From: Arthrobacter terricola
GTDB taxonomy: Bacteria; Actinomycetota; Actinomycetes; Actinomycetales; Micrococcaceae
DNA: 64,000 bases
Assembly: GCF_004354015.1 (NCBI RefSeq)
Contig: NZ_SMRU01000015.1
Coordinates: 62,001-126,000, forward strand
Direction of reading: 5' to 3'
The notes under the pieces were generated by a model that was not told where the DNA came from, made no database searches, and worked only from the letters and a program-made list of their open reading frames with translations. Each line of letters starts with the position of its first letter. The stretch's first letter is position 1. The position numbers were made by a program, and so were the translations under genes. Of this stretch, positions 48,062 through 57,116 are shown piece after piece.

Positions 48062-49489
48062 TTAGGCCGATTGCGCGACGATCCGCACCATCCGCCGTCG
48101 GTCCCTGACGTCCACTTTGAGGCGCAGCGCGGACTTCCTGGCGAGTACGACGGCGACCGTCGCCGCCGCGAGGGCCGGCACCCCGCCGGAGACCAGGATC
48201 GCCGTGTGCGGGTTGAGGTGTTCGGCGAGCCACCCGAGCATGGGGCCACCGATGGCCTGCCCACCGATGAGCACCATGATGTAGAGGCTCATGACGCGCC
48301 CCCGGATGCTCATGTTGGCGCTGACCTGGACCAGCTGGTTGGCGGCGGTGAGGAACATGAGGCACCAGAAGCCGGCGAGCACCATGGCGGCTCCGAACCA
48401 TGCCATGGAAGGTGCGAGGGCGGCGAGGCACAGCATCAGTCCGTACATTCCGGCGCAGAAAACCACGGAACGCAACCGCAGTTGGCGTCGGCGGGCCGAG
48501 GTGATCGCCCCCGTCAGCGCTCCGACGGCCACCAGGGCGTTGAGCAGTCCGTAGCCACCGGCACCCGCACGGTAGATGTTGTCCGCGAACGCTGCGAGGA
48601 GGACCGGCAAGCTCATCGCGAAGACCGCCACGAACCCTGCCATGAGCCAGGGCCAGAAAATGGTGGGCTTGCTGAGGGCGTAATGCAGGCCTTCCTTGAG
48701 CATCCCTTTGCGCTTGGGCACGGGAGTGCTGACGTACAGCTCGTCCTTGCGGAGCATGAGGAGCATGCTCACCGTTGAACAGCAGGCGACGGCGTTCGCG
48801 GCGAAGGCCCAGCCCGCGCCGACCGCCGTGAGCAGCACGCCCGCCAAAGCAGGGCCGATCAAGCCGCCCAGCTGGAAAATAGTGGAGTTGACGCTGATGG
48901 CGTTGCGAAGGTACTTCGGTCCCACGAGTTCGTTGACGAAGACTTGGCGTGCCGGCTGGTCAAGGACCGTCACCAGCCCCAGGACCAAGGCGATCACGTA
49001 GACGTGCCACACCTCGATGCGGTGGCTCAGCGCCAAGGTGGCGAGGATAGCGGCGAGCGCGGCCGCCACGCCCTGGCACCCGATGAGGATGCGCCGTTTC
49101 GGGAAACGGTCCGCCATCATGCCGCCCCACGGGCCAAGGAAGAGGGAAGGCATGAACTGCAATGCCACGGTAAACCCTACGGCGGTGACGGAGCCCGAGA
49201 GCTGGAGAACCAGCCAGTCCTGGGCAATCCGCTGCATCCAGAGCGCAATTACGGCAACGAAATGGCCACTGGCGAATATGCGGAAATTAGGGACCTTGAG
49301 CGCAATGAAAGTGTGGCGCCAAGGCAGCCGTTCACTGACGACGGCAATTGGTTGGGTAATGGCGTCCGAAGGGTCAGCAGCATCTGGAATTCGGCTGCTT
49401 GCGGTGAGTGAATCGATGGTTGGTTGGCTGACGTTTGCCGCTGCGGGCGGTGGGGGTGCCAAAATTGTTCCTCGGATAGAAGGTTTCAC
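48062..49489 (-). CDS. MFS transporter, MFS_3 (EntS-like) type
   Basis: A 475-residue membrane protein with 12 predicted helices after a polar 60-residue N-terminus. The core starts at HTFIALKVPNFRIFASGHFVAVIALWMQRIAQDWLVLQLSGS, typical of the EntS/TcmA-like MFS_3 exporters; PWGGMMADRFPKRRILIG is motif A. GTG start at 49489 has no clear ribosome site; a later start inside the polar tail would still encode all helices. It is divergent from a LysR gene that probably controls it. Substrate unknown; export is the usual direction for this branch. Confidence 0.85.
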   Translation of the reverse strand: MKPSIRGTILAPPPPAAANVSQPTIDSLTASSRIPDAADPSDAITQPIAVVSERLPWRHTFIALKVPNFRIFASGHFVAVIALWMQRIAQDWLVLQLSGSVTAVGFTVALQFMPSLFLGPWGGMMADRFPKRRILIGCQGVAAALAAILATLALSHRIEVWHVYVIALVLGLVTVLDQPARQVFVNELVGPKYLRNAISVNSTIFQLGGLIGPALAGVLLTAVGAGWAFAANAVACCSTVSMLLMLRKDELYVSTPVPKRKGMLKEGLHYALSKPTIFWPWLMAGFVAVFAMSLPVLLAAFADNIYRAGAGGYGLLNALVAVGALTGAITSARRRQLRLRSVVFCAGMYGLMLCLAALAPSMAWFGAAMVLAGFWCLMFLTAANQLVQVSANMSIRGRVMSLYIMVLIGGQAIGGPMLGWLAEHLNPHTAILVSGGVPALAAATVAVVLARKSALRLKVDVRDRRRMVRIVAQSA

Positions 49490-49613
49490 TGGGATGGCTT
49501 TAACGCTAGGGTTGGGCCGCGTAATTATGGAAGCAAATTGCCTGTATAACTAGCATTACAAAGCGCAATATGCTGGAATCCTCTTCAAAAGAACCCCTCA
49601 TCAAAGGAGAGCC

Positions 49614-50468
49614 GTGTTCGAACCCGTGCAGCTGCGGTCCTTCCTGGCCGTCGCCGAGACATTGAGCTTCACCAAGGCAGCCGAGCGCCTCGGCCTGGCC
49701 CAGCCCACCGTCAGCCAGCACGTCCGGAAGCTGGAGATGGCAGCCAAGCGGGCCCTCGTCGCACGGGACACCAGGGACGTGCGGCTCACGGACAATGGCG
49801 ACGCCATGGCAGGCTTTGCCCGCAACATCCTGGCCGCCCACGATTCGGCGGCGAGGTATTTCTCCGGCTCGGCGATGCGCGGCCGTTTGCGCTTCGGCAC
49901 TGCGGACGACCTCGCGATCACAGGGCTGCCGCGCATCCTCCGCGAATTCCGGCAACTGTATCCGCAGATCAACCTTGAGCTCACGGTCAGCCAGAGCGAC
50001 CAACTCTACAAGCGCGTCAACGCAGGTCAACTGGATCTCGTGTTCGTGAAATGGGTAGGCGAGGCCAAGGACGGAACCGTGGTCCGGCACGACAAATTTG
50101 CCTGGGTGGGCGTGGAACAGACGGTGCTTGACCCGGCCAATCCCGTTCCGTTGATTTGCTACCCGGCACCGAGCGTGAGCCGGAAGCTTGCCATCGATGC
50201 ACTGGAGGCAATGGGGCGGACGTGGCGCGTCACGTGCTCGACGAAGCAGATTGCCGGAGTCTTGGCAGCGGTCCGGGCGGGCATCGGCGTCGCCGTCATG
50301 CCGTCGTCGTTGGTTCCCGAAGACCTCACGGTGATCACCAAGCGGTTCGACCTCCCGCCCGTGGGCGACGTCGACTTCACCCTGATCCGAAACCCGCTGG
50401 CGAACGCGGAGGTCGTGGACGCCCTGACACAGGCGATCATCGGCAGGACGCTCAACAAACAGGCCTGA
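49614..50468 (+). CDS. LysR-family transcriptional regulator
   Basis: A 284-residue regulator. Residues 1-60 are the LysR HTH (LRSFLAVAETLSFTKAAERLGLAQPTVSQHVRKLE). Residues 90-280 are the periplasmic-binding-like effector domain (LRFGTADDLAITGLPRILREFRQLYPQINLELTVSQ). GTG start with AAGGAG 6 nt upstream. It is divergent from the MFS gene; a 124-nt AT-richer gap (ATTGC...GCAAT imperfect dyad around 49537-49570) would hold the operator, but I cannot define it with confidence. Confidence 0.9.
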   Translation: MFEPVQLRSFLAVAETLSFTKAAERLGLAQPTVSQHVRKLEMAAKRALVARDTRDVRLTDNGDAMAGFARNILAAHDSAARYFSGSAMRGRLRFGTADDLAITGLPRILREFRQLYPQINLELTVSQSDQLYKRVNAGQLDLVFVKWVGEAKDGTVVRHDKFAWVGVEQTVLDPANPVPLICYPAPSVSRKLAIDALEAMGRTWRVTCSTKQIAGVLAAVRAGIGVAVMPSSLVPEDLTVITKRFDLPPVGDVDFTLIRNPLANAEVVDALTQAIIGRTLNKQA

Positions 50469-50498
50469 GTTCGAGGAGCCGAGTGCTCCCAGACGCCG

Positions 50499-51095
50499 CT
50501 AAACGCTGCTGTGGTCGGGAACCAGCGCCTGCGCCGTCGCGAGGACCGTCTGGACGATCGCCTTCCGGCGCCGCTCCACCCTGCTGGGCTCCTTACCGGC
50601 CATGAGGCCATCCAGTTCGGGCAGCACCGGCCAGGCATCACAGAGCGCAATGATGGTGAGCATCAGGTCCGCCGCGTCTTCCCTGGAAGTGCCGGGCATG
50701 GCCCGAATGACGCTTTCAACCTTGTTGCTACAGTTCGCAGCCCGGTCCGGGCGGTTCACGACGTACTCGCCACGTTCGAGCCCTTCCCAAAACAGCAGCC
50801 TTGGCAGTGTGGCGTCTTGGTGGTGGTGGTCGAAGAGGCGTCCGGCATAGTCGGCCAAGGCTTCGGGGCCATCGCCCTCGACACGGACTTCGTCGACGAC
50901 CTTGCTGAGCTGGGACGAGATGACGGCATCGAAGAGCAGATCCTTCTTGCCGAAATACTGATAGATACGCTCCTTGTTGACTCCAGCCGCCGTCGCGATG
51001 CGGTCAACCCTGGCCCCGGCGAGCCCGAATTGGCAAAACTCGGCCGTGGCCGCCTCAAGGAGAAGCCTTTTGGTTCGATCCGTATCCCATGCCAT
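50499..51095 (-). CDS. TetR-family regulator
   Basis: A 198-residue regulator with an N-terminal HTH (TKRLLLEAATAEFCQFGLAGARVDRIATAAGVNKERIYQYFGKKD) and an all-helical C-terminal domain of the type found in TetR_C_35-like proteins (SNKVESVIRAMPGTSREDAADLMLTIIALCDAWPVLPE). It is divergent from a small membrane protein gene. Two inverted repeats CAACT-N4-AGTTG lie in the gap, one over the promoter -35 box of that gene. Confidence 0.9.
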   Translation of the reverse strand: MAWDTDRTKRLLLEAATAEFCQFGLAGARVDRIATAAGVNKERIYQYFGKKDLLFDAVISSQLSKVVDEVRVEGDGPEALADYAGRLFDHHHQDATLPRLLFWEGLERGEYVVNRPDRAANCSNKVESVIRAMPGTSREDAADLMLTIIALCDAWPVLPELDGLMAGKEPSRVERRRKAIVQTVLATAQALVPDHSSV

Positions 51096-51115
51096 GTCCC
51101 CATATTAACAGAATC

Positions 51116-51129
51116 CAACTAAACAGTTG
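51116..51129. promoter_or_regulatory. TetR operator candidate 1 (CAACT-N4-AGTTG)
   Basis: Perfect 5-bp arms around AAAC, 20 nt upstream of the TetR start. It overlaps the -35 box TTGCAG (51127-51132) of the divergent small-protein gene. Confidence 0.6.
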
Positions 51130-51155
51130 CAGTTTGCTTGAGTGCTGGCTAGTCT
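51127..51155 (+). promoter_or_regulatory. promoter of the small membrane protein gene
   Basis: -35 TTGCAG at 51127-51132, a 17-nt spacer and -10 TAGTCT at 51150-51155. The leader of about 35 nt contains the second operator candidate. Confidence 0.5.
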
Positions 51156-51171
51156 GAACGCACCCCGAAAG

Positions 51172-51185
51172 CAACTAATCAGTTG
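51172..51185. promoter_or_regulatory. TetR operator candidate 2 (CAACT-N4-AGTTG)
   Basis: The same arms and spacer length as site 1 (centre AATC), 56 bp downstream. It lies between the transcription start and the ATG at 51195. Confidence 0.6.
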
Positions 51186-51194
51186 GAGAATTGC

Positions 51195-51551
51195 ATGAGC
51201 ACCCAAACCCCGCTTGCTGCGCCCGTGGACGGCGCCGCATCCACGCCGGTTTCCGCGCCTACTCCGGCCACGGCGCCCGCGCCAACCGGTCCCGCCCACG
51301 CAGCCTCCGTGCACGCGCATTTGCCGCATGTTCCTTCCGTCCACGTGCGCGCAGTCATTACCTGGCTGGCCATTTTCCCGCTCGTCGCCATCGGGATGAC
51401 GGCCCTCGCTCCGCTCACAGGGGATTGGCACCCTGCCCTCCGCGCCCTGGTCCTGACGCTCCTGGCGGTTCCCACCGCGGTCTATTTCGTGGTCCCCCGG
51501 CTCCTCGCGGCCCATAGCTCCCTGAAGCGGCGGCAGGCAAGCAAGCGCTAG
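51195..51551 (+). CDS. small two-helix membrane protein, unknown family
   Basis: A 118-residue protein. The first 40 residues are Ala/Pro/Thr-rich and disordered; a His-rich stretch (HAHLPHVPSVHV) follows. Two helices (VITWLAIFPLVAIGMTALAP; ALRALVLTLLAVPTAVYFVV) anchor it in the membrane, and the end is basic (KRRQASKR). The ATG at 51195 has GGAGAA upstream; a TTG four codons earlier is possible. It has twin TetR operator candidates over its promoter, so it is probably an inducible membrane protein or exporter accessory. No function is readable. Confidence 0.68.
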   Translation: MSTQTPLAAPVDGAASTPVSAPTPATAPAPTGPAHAASVHAHLPHVPSVHVRAVITWLAIFPLVAIGMTALAPLTGDWHPALRALVLTLLAVPTAVYFVVPRLLAAHSSLKRRQASKR

Positions 51552-51591
51552 CCTGTGTCCGGTATCACCCGGCGATCGAACAGCCACGCGC

Positions 51592-51597
51592 TAAACT
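51592..51597 (+). promoter_or_regulatory. -10 box of panD
   Basis: TAAACT ends 9 nt before the ATG at 51607, leaving a leader of only a few bases. No ribosome site is visible. Confidence 0.4.
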
Positions 51598-51606
51598 TGT
51601 CACGTT

Positions 51607-52035
51607 ATGAACCGCACAATGTTTAAGTCCAAGATCCACCGCGCCACGGTCACCCATGCTGACCTGCACTACGTGGGTTCAGTGACGGTCGACCTTGACC
51701 TGCTGGATGCCGCGGATATCCTGCCCGGCGAGCTGGTCTCGATTGTCGACGTCACCAATGGCGCACGCCTGGAGACTTACACCATTGCGGGCGAACGCGG
51801 CTCCGGCGTTATCGGCATCAACGGCGCAGCCGCTCATTTGGTGCACGTGGGCGATGTCGTCATCCTCATCACGTACGCCGAAATGACCACCGAAGAGGCC
51901 AAGGCATACCGTCCGCGGGTCGTCCACGTGGATAAGAACAACCAGATCATCCAACTGGGCGACGATCCCGCCGAGGGCCACACTCCGGGACTCATGCGTC
52001 CGCCGCACGCCCTCAACAACGCTGCCCTGAACTAA
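51607..52035 (+). CDS. panD: aspartate 1-decarboxylase PanD
   Basis: A 142-residue pyruvoyl enzyme making beta-alanine from aspartate for pantothenate and CoA. Self-cleavage occurs at Gly24-Ser25 in HYVGSVTVD, which forms the pyruvoyl group; [11 protein letters not shown] is the C-terminal family mark. Starting at the first ATG reproduces the E. coli cleavage numbering exactly, supporting this start over the ATG at 51619. Confidence 0.95.
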   Translation: MNRTMFKSKIHRATVTHADLHYVGSVTVDLDLLDAADILPGELVSIVDVTNGARLETYTIAGERGSGVIGINGAAAHLVHVGDVVILITYAEMTTEEAKAYRPRVVHVDKNNQIIQLGDDPAEGHTPGLMRPPHALNNAALN

Positions 52036-52182
52036 CCGCGCTCCCGGCCCAGCCCACGCGGGTCCGCAGCGGTCCACATCGCGGAACTTCCCGCCGTCGG
52101 GCACTGCTCGCAAATAAAGCTGATTTAGGCTGGGAGCGTGAACCCACCCAACTGCGCTCCCCGTACCTTCCGGAAACTGTAA

Positions 52183-53109
52183 ATGCTGGGGGTGCTTTAC
52201 GGGTTTTTCGTCGTATGGGCCATCATTTTGGTGGGCATGTTCGTCGGGAGGCGCGGAATCCTGGGTGATAACGCCCGCCCGGTCCTGAGCGGCCTGACGT
52301 TCTTCGTCGCGAGTCCCGCCCTTCTCTTCGAAACCTTGAGCAAAGCGCATTTGCACGACGTTTTCGCCGCCCCGCTGCTGGTCACGGCCGTGGGCGCGAT
52401 CGCCACGGGCACACTGTTCTTCGTCATCGTGAAGTTCTGGCTCAAGCGTTCCCTGCCCGAATCCCTCATGTCCTCGATGAGCGCTTCCTTGGCCAACTCC
52501 GCGAACCTCGGCATTCCGATCTCAGTGTTCGTCCTGGGCGACGCGAGCTACGTGGCGCCGCTCCTGATCTTCCAGCTGGCCTTCTTCACGCCGATGTACC
52601 TCATGGCCCTCGACGCCAGCACCAGCAGCCACCGGACCACTCCCCTGCGGTTCCTGCTGATGATCGTGCGGAACCCCATGATAGTGGGAACCGCCCTCGG
52701 CCTGATCGTCGCGGGAACGGGGTGGCAAGTGCCGTCGCTCATCATGGAACCGATCAATTTGATTGGCGGAGCGGCCATTCCGGCGATGTTGATGGCGTTC
52801 GGCATGAGCCTGAATGGCTCTAGGCCGCTGCAAAAAGACGGCGGGCGGCGCCTGGACAGTTTGATGGCGAGCGGCTTCAAGCTCTTCGTGCATCCGTTGA
52901 TGGCTTACCTCTTCGCGCATTTCGCGCTGGGCCTTGAGGGGCACGCCTTGTTCGCCGTGGTGGTGACCTCGGCCTTGCCCACGGCACAGAACGTGTTCGT
53001 GGCCGCGAGCCGCTACAACACCGGAATCACCGTTGCCAAGGACACCGTCCTGATCACCACGGTGGTCGCCGTCCCGGCGATGATCGCCGTCGCGCTCCTC
53101 CTCACCTGA
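52183..53109 (+). CDS. AEC (auxin efflux carrier) family transporter
   Basis: A 308-residue membrane protein with ten helices, typical of AEC family malate/auxin-type carriers. It begins LGVLYGFFVVWAIILVGMFVGRRGIL; the broken helix region SASLANSANLGIPISVFVLG is the AEC substrate site; SALPTAQNVFVAASRYN near the end is the second half-site. Substrate unknown, likely a carboxylate. Its stop is 11 nt from the convergent GH15-fusion gene. Confidence 0.88.
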   Translation: MLGVLYGFFVVWAIILVGMFVGRRGILGDNARPVLSGLTFFVASPALLFETLSKAHLHDVFAAPLLVTAVGAIATGTLFFVIVKFWLKRSLPESLMSSMSASLANSANLGIPISVFVLGDASYVAPLLIFQLAFFTPMYLMALDASTSSHRTTPLRFLLMIVRNPMIVGTALGLIVAGTGWQVPSLIMEPINLIGGAAIPAMLMAFGMSLNGSRPLQKDGGRRLDSLMASGFKLFVHPLMAYLFAHFALGLEGHALFAVVVTSALPTAQNVFVAASRYNTGITVAKDTVLITTVVAVPAMIAVALLLT

Positions 53110-53120
53110 GCCCCGGGAGT

Positions 53121-55760
53121 CTACTCCTCGTCCACCGAGTCCAGGTACTTGTCCAGCAACTGCGCGCAACGGATAAAGCCCAAGTGCGAGTACGCCTGCG
53201 GGTGGTTTCCCAAGTGGGTCTCGGTGCCGGGGTCGAACTCCTCAGGAAGCAGGCCGGTCGGCCCGAAGAGCGCCACGAGTTGGTTGAACAACTCCAAGGC
53301 ATCGTCCAAGCGGCCCACGGCGAGGTACGCCTCGATGAGCCAGGTGGTGCAGATGTGGAACCCGCCCTCCAAACCCGGCAGGCCGTCGTCGTACCTGTAC
53401 CGGAAGACGGTGGGACCTACCCGGAGTTCCCGCTCGACCGCGGTGACGGTATCAAGGAAGCGCTGGTCGCGGACGTCCAGCAAGCCGGAGAGTCCGATAT
53501 GCAGCACCGCCGCGTCCAGATCGGGACTGTCGTAGGCGACGGTATAGGAACTGGCCGAATCGTCCCAGCCTTCCCGGAGGACTTCCGCGCGGATGGTGTT
53601 TGCCGTTTCCTCCCACTCGGCCCCGACTGGGCGCCGGAACCGCACCGCGGTGTGCATCGCCCGGTCGAGCGTCACCCAACACATCACCTTGGTGTAGATG
53701 TGGTGCCTCGGCGCACGGCGGGCTTCCCAGATGCCGTGGTCGGGTTCGTGCCAGCGGGCCAGCGCGGCCGAGGCCATTTGTTCCATGAGTTTCCAGTGCT
53801 CGTCCGGCAAGCTGCCGCGCCGCCTGCCCAGCGTCTGGATCAGCTCGGCGATCGGTCCGAAAACGTCCAGTTGCACTTGGTGGTCTGCCGCGTTCCCGAT
53901 CCGCACGGGCCGCGAGCCCGCATAGCCCGGCAGGCTCTCGATGATGGCCTCGGTGGACAAGGGCGCACCCGTCACGGAATACAGGGGGTGCAGCCACTCG
54001 GGTCCCGGGGCGTTCTCCAGGATGCGGCCCAGCCAACGAAGGAAACCGTCTGCCTCCTCCGTAGAGCCAAGGTCCACCAACGCGTTGACGGTCATTGAGC
54101 CGTCGCGGAGCCAGCAGTAGCGGTAGTCCCAGTTGCGGGTGCCGCCGATGCCTTCCGGCAGGGAGGTGGTTGGCGCTGCGAGGACGGCACCGGTCGGCTC
54201 GTGCACCAGCGCTTTCAGGACAAGCGCCGAGCGCCGCACCAGCGATGGTTTCATGTCCGGCAGCTCCAGTCCCCGGACCCACTGCCGGGATTGGTGCGCG
54301 ACGGCGGCCCGCCGGGTCAGCTCTCCAGCAGGATCGGGCGTCGTCGGCTCAGTGTCTCCGCACCTGAGGTTCATGACCACCGGACCGTATGCGAGGCTGA
54401 CTTCCGCGGTGGCGGTGCCGTGCTTTCCGTCGCTCGAAACGGTGAATGGCACCCCGGGGGCGAAGAGGACAATCGGGTCCGAGGTGCCCACGACGTGCAG
54501 TTCCTCGCCCCGGACCTCCATGTTGAACGGGGCGTTGGCGTAGTCCGGCCGCGGCGCGAAGACAATCCGCGCGGTGCCTGTGCCGGAAAGGACACGGACC
54601 AGGCTCGTGATGCCGTCCGGAGCGGGCTCGAGGTAGTCGGTGACGGTCACGTCCGCCCATCGCGTTTCCACGATCATGGTGTTGTCCACGTAGCGCTGGC
54701 CAAGCACTTTCGAGGCCTTGACTGGTTCCACGCTGAAGTGGCCCGCCGGATCGCCGCCCAGGATGTGTGCGAATAGTGAGCCGGAATCCGGGAGGGGATG
54801 GCTCATCCAGCAGATCTTGGCCTCGGGGGTGAGCAGCGCAGTCACCGAACCGTTGCCGATCATCGAATGCCGCTCAAGACCCACCGCGTCCTCGCCGAAC
54901 AGCCAGGCCCGGCGCAGTTCGAAGAGGATGGCGAGAACCTTGGCGAAGGACTCCGGGTCCGGGAGCCTGTGGCGGGCCGAGGTTTTCCCCGGCCCCACGT
55001 GCACGCCGAGGTCCGGGCCACGCAACGTGGCGACGGCGAGTTCGTCGCTGTCCGCATCGCCTGCGAAAAGTGCCGCGCTGGCCCCCAACTGTGTTCGCAG
55101 ATGCTCCAGCGCGGCGTCTTTGGAGGGCTCGACAATGGACAGGTCCAGCACGGACCCGTCCACAATGAAGAACAAGCCCAATTCGCGGGCGATCTGGTGC
55201 GCCTCGCGGGTCACTCTTGCCACTACTGCGGGCGTGGCGGTGCGGGTATGGATTCCAACGGCCACAGGTTTCCGCTCGATGCTGATGCCCTTTTCGAAGC
55301 CGATTGATTCGTTGAGGGCCGTGGCTGCCTGTTGGAGGAGCGCCTCGGTGGCCATCGAGACGCCGTACGCATAGGTCATGTCGAACTCGGCGCCGTGCGA
55401 GCCCACCAAATGCACTTCCGCGGGCAGCCGCGACACCGCGGCGAGGTCCCGCAGCGAGCGCCCGGAAATGACCGCCGTGTGCGTGTTCGGCAGTGCTGCC
55501 AGGGCACGGAGTGCGACGGCGGCGCTCCCCAGCGGGAGCGTTTCCGTGGACACGCCTTCGGCGGCACAGAGGGTTCCACCATAGTTGCAGGCCACCAGGA
55601 GGCCGGGAGTCCGGGCGAGCATCTTGAGCTCGGCGAGCAACTCCGGGGTAATGCCGTCGTGGGCGGCCTCGGATTGGAGGGAAGTCCGGAGCAGGCCGAG
55701 GGGAAGCGACTTGGTCAGCAGCGCAGAATCGGCCACCGATTGGTTGAGCGGAGTAGCCAT
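53121..55760 (-). CDS. trehalose-phosphatase-like / GH15 glucoamylase-trehalase fusion with degenerate phosphatase site
   Basis: An 879-residue fusion. Residues about 45-300 are an OtsB-like HAD domain: VISGRSLRDL, LVGSHGAE and FAGDADSDE are kept, but the catalytic DxD motif reads NYGGTL (Asn59, Gly61), so the nucleophile Asp is missing. Residues about 310-875 are GH15, with GGTRNWDYRYCWLRDGS (about residue 540) and PEEFDPGTETHLGNHPQAYSHLGFI, including the catalytic Glu near 840. GH15 members of actinobacteria include trehalases and glucoamylases. The ATG at 55760 (MATPLNQS) has GGAAGG upstream. I infer that GH15 works on trehalose or alpha-glucan, with the dead HAD domain binding trehalose-phosphate or acting structurally. 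Confidence 0.87.
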   Translation of the reverse strand: MATPLNQSVADSALLTKSLPLGLLRTSLQSEAAHDGITPELLAELKMLARTPGLLVACNYGGTLCAAEGVSTETLPLGSAAVALRALAALPNTHTAVISGRSLRDLAAVSRLPAEVHLVGSHGAEFDMTYAYGVSMATEALLQQAATALNESIGFEKGISIERKPVAVGIHTRTATPAVVARVTREAHQIARELGLFFIVDGSVLDLSIVEPSKDAALEHLRTQLGASAALFAGDADSDELAVATLRGPDLGVHVGPGKTSARHRLPDPESFAKVLAILFELRRAWLFGEDAVGLERHSMIGNGSVTALLTPEAKICWMSHPLPDSGSLFAHILGGDPAGHFSVEPVKASKVLGQRYVDNTMIVETRWADVTVTDYLEPAPDGITSLVRVLSGTGTARIVFAPRPDYANAPFNMEVRGEELHVVGTSDPIVLFAPGVPFTVSSDGKHGTATAEVSLAYGPVVMNLRCGDTEPTTPDPAGELTRRAAVAHQSRQWVRGLELPDMKPSLVRRSALVLKALVHEPTGAVLAAPTTSLPEGIGGTRNWDYRYCWLRDGSMTVNALVDLGSTEEADGFLRWLGRILENAPGPEWLHPLYSVTGAPLSTEAIIESLPGYAGSRPVRIGNAADHQVQLDVFGPIAELIQTLGRRRGSLPDEHWKLMEQMASAALARWHEPDHGIWEARRAPRHHIYTKVMCWVTLDRAMHTAVRFRRPVGAEWEETANTIRAEVLREGWDDSASSYTVAYDSPDLDAAVLHIGLSGLLDVRDQRFLDTVTAVERELRVGPTVFRYRYDDGLPGLEGGFHICTTWLIEAYLAVGRLDDALELFNQLVALFGPTGLLPEEFDPGTETHLGNHPQAYSHLGFIRCAQLLDKYLDSVDEE

Positions 55761-55857
55761 GGACGATCCTTCCAGGGGGGGTGCGTCCAGTGTCCGCCCC
55801 GGGAGTTTCACCTCCGTGACCCGCGTATTGCCGGGGTGTAACGCTTCCTGGCGCCCG

Positions 55858-56847
55858 CTACGCCGGGACGAGGCCTACAGCTTCGGCCACCAGTTCCACC
55901 GAGCGGAGGCGTTGCTCCGTGCCCGTGCTTTGGTGGGCCACGATGAGTTCGTCGGCATCGGCGTGCCGGGCGAATTCGTCGAGGTACTCGCGCACTACCT
56001 CGGGAGTCCCCACGGCCGAGTACTTCACCATGTTCGCGATGTGCTGGCCCTGCGCGGAATCAAGGATGAGGTCCGCCTCGGCGTCGGTGAATTCGCGGCC
56101 ACCGCCCAGGAAACGGGAAACACGGTCGCGCTTGACCTCGAGGAATAGGCGATGGGCTTCGGCCGCGGAATCGGCGGCTACTACGTTCACGCCGGCAATG
56201 ACATACGGTTCCTGAAGCTGTTCCGACGGCCTGAATTCGCGGCGGTAGGCGGCGACCGCGTCCTGCAGGGCATTGGGCGCGAAGTGCGAGGCGAACGCGT
56301 AAGGCAGGCCGAGTTGGGCTGCGAGGTGCGCGCCGAACATCGAGGAACCAAGGATGTACAGCGGGACGTTGGTGCCTTTTCCGGGAGTAGCTTCCACGCC
56401 CTGGATCCGTGTGGGTCCACTCAGGTAGCCCTGCAATTCCAGCACGTCCTGCGGGAAGGTGTCGGCGGCCATGTGATCGCGGCGCAGTGCCCGCATGGTG
56501 TTCTGGTCACTGCCCGGGGCGCGGCCAAGTCCCAGGTCGATGCGGCCCGGGTGCAGCGTTTCGAGGGTTCCGAACTGCTCGGCGATAGTCAGCGGCGAGT
56601 GGTTCGGCAGCATCACGCCGCCCGCGCCGAGCCGGATGGTGCTCGTGTTGGCTGCGACGTGAGCAATCAGAACGCTCGTGGCCGAGGAAGCAATCGAGGC
56701 CATGTTGTGGTGCTCGGCGTACCAGATCCGCCGGTACCCGAGCCGTTCGGCCAATTGCGCTATGGCCACGCTCCCGGCGAAACTCTCCGCCGCCGTCTGG
56801 CCCTTGCCGATGATCGCCAGGTCGAGGATGGAGAGGGGAACAGTCAC
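55858..56847 (-). CDS. LLM-class flavin-dependent oxidoreductase (luciferase-like)
   Basis: A 329-residue TIM-barrel flavoprotein. [15 protein letters not shown] opens the family; [44 protein letters not shown] and [10 protein letters not shown] are the MsnO8-type luciferase-like signatures. The GTG at 56847 with GAAAGG upstream is chosen. It is divergent from the binding-protein gene at 57117. Reaction unknown; members use FMNH2 or F420. Confidence 0.87.
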   Translation of the reverse strand: MTVPLSILDLAIIGKGQTAAESFAGSVAIAQLAERLGYRRIWYAEHHNMASIASSATSVLIAHVAANTSTIRLGAGGVMLPNHSPLTIAEQFGTLETLHPGRIDLGLGRAPGSDQNTMRALRRDHMAADTFPQDVLELQGYLSGPTRIQGVEATPGKGTNVPLYILGSSMFGAHLAAQLGLPYAFASHFAPNALQDAVAAYRREFRPSEQLQEPYVIAGVNVVAADSAAEAHRLFLEVKRDRVSRFLGGGREFTDAEADLILDSAQGQHIANMVKYSAVGTPEVVREYLDEFARHADADELIVAHQSTGTEQRLRSVELVAEAVGLVPA

Positions 56848-57116
56848 GTCGGTGCCGGCCTTTCGAAGGTGGTGTGAGTGCAAACGGCCGTCTCGCGGCC
56901 ACTCTTGCGACAACGACGGCGGCAGCCGGGTTATTTCTGCCGCTTACGTGGGTTCCGTCTCACCCTGAGTGTGACGCCCGCGGACGCCCAGTGAAGCCCG
57001 GTTAACCCCCGTATCCCCACGTTTCACGGCGCTTTGACCGGCCCCCGACACTCCCGGATAGTTGCAGCAACAAGCATTCCGCAGCTCTCAATAAGCTCTC
57101 AAAACAAGGGGAATCC
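56848..57116. other. divergent intergenic region, LLM oxidoreductase and amino-acid binding protein
   Basis: A 269-nt gap between divergent genes. I looked for a riboswitch, a leader peptide and operator palindromes and found nothing I can support beyond the ribosome site AAGGGGAA before 57117 and a moderately A/T-richer stretch around 57065-57110. Confidence 0.4.

Noticed and set aside
49490-49613. LysR T-N11-A operator between the MFS and LysR genes
   Set aside because: Several imperfect matches exist in this AT-richer gap and none is clearly better; not listed as a site.
56848-57116. Possible sulfur-related leader peptide or riboswitch upstream of the binding protein and LLM genes
   Set aside because: I checked all frames for a short Arg-rich leader ending in Cys codons and for riboswitch core motifs and could not identify either.
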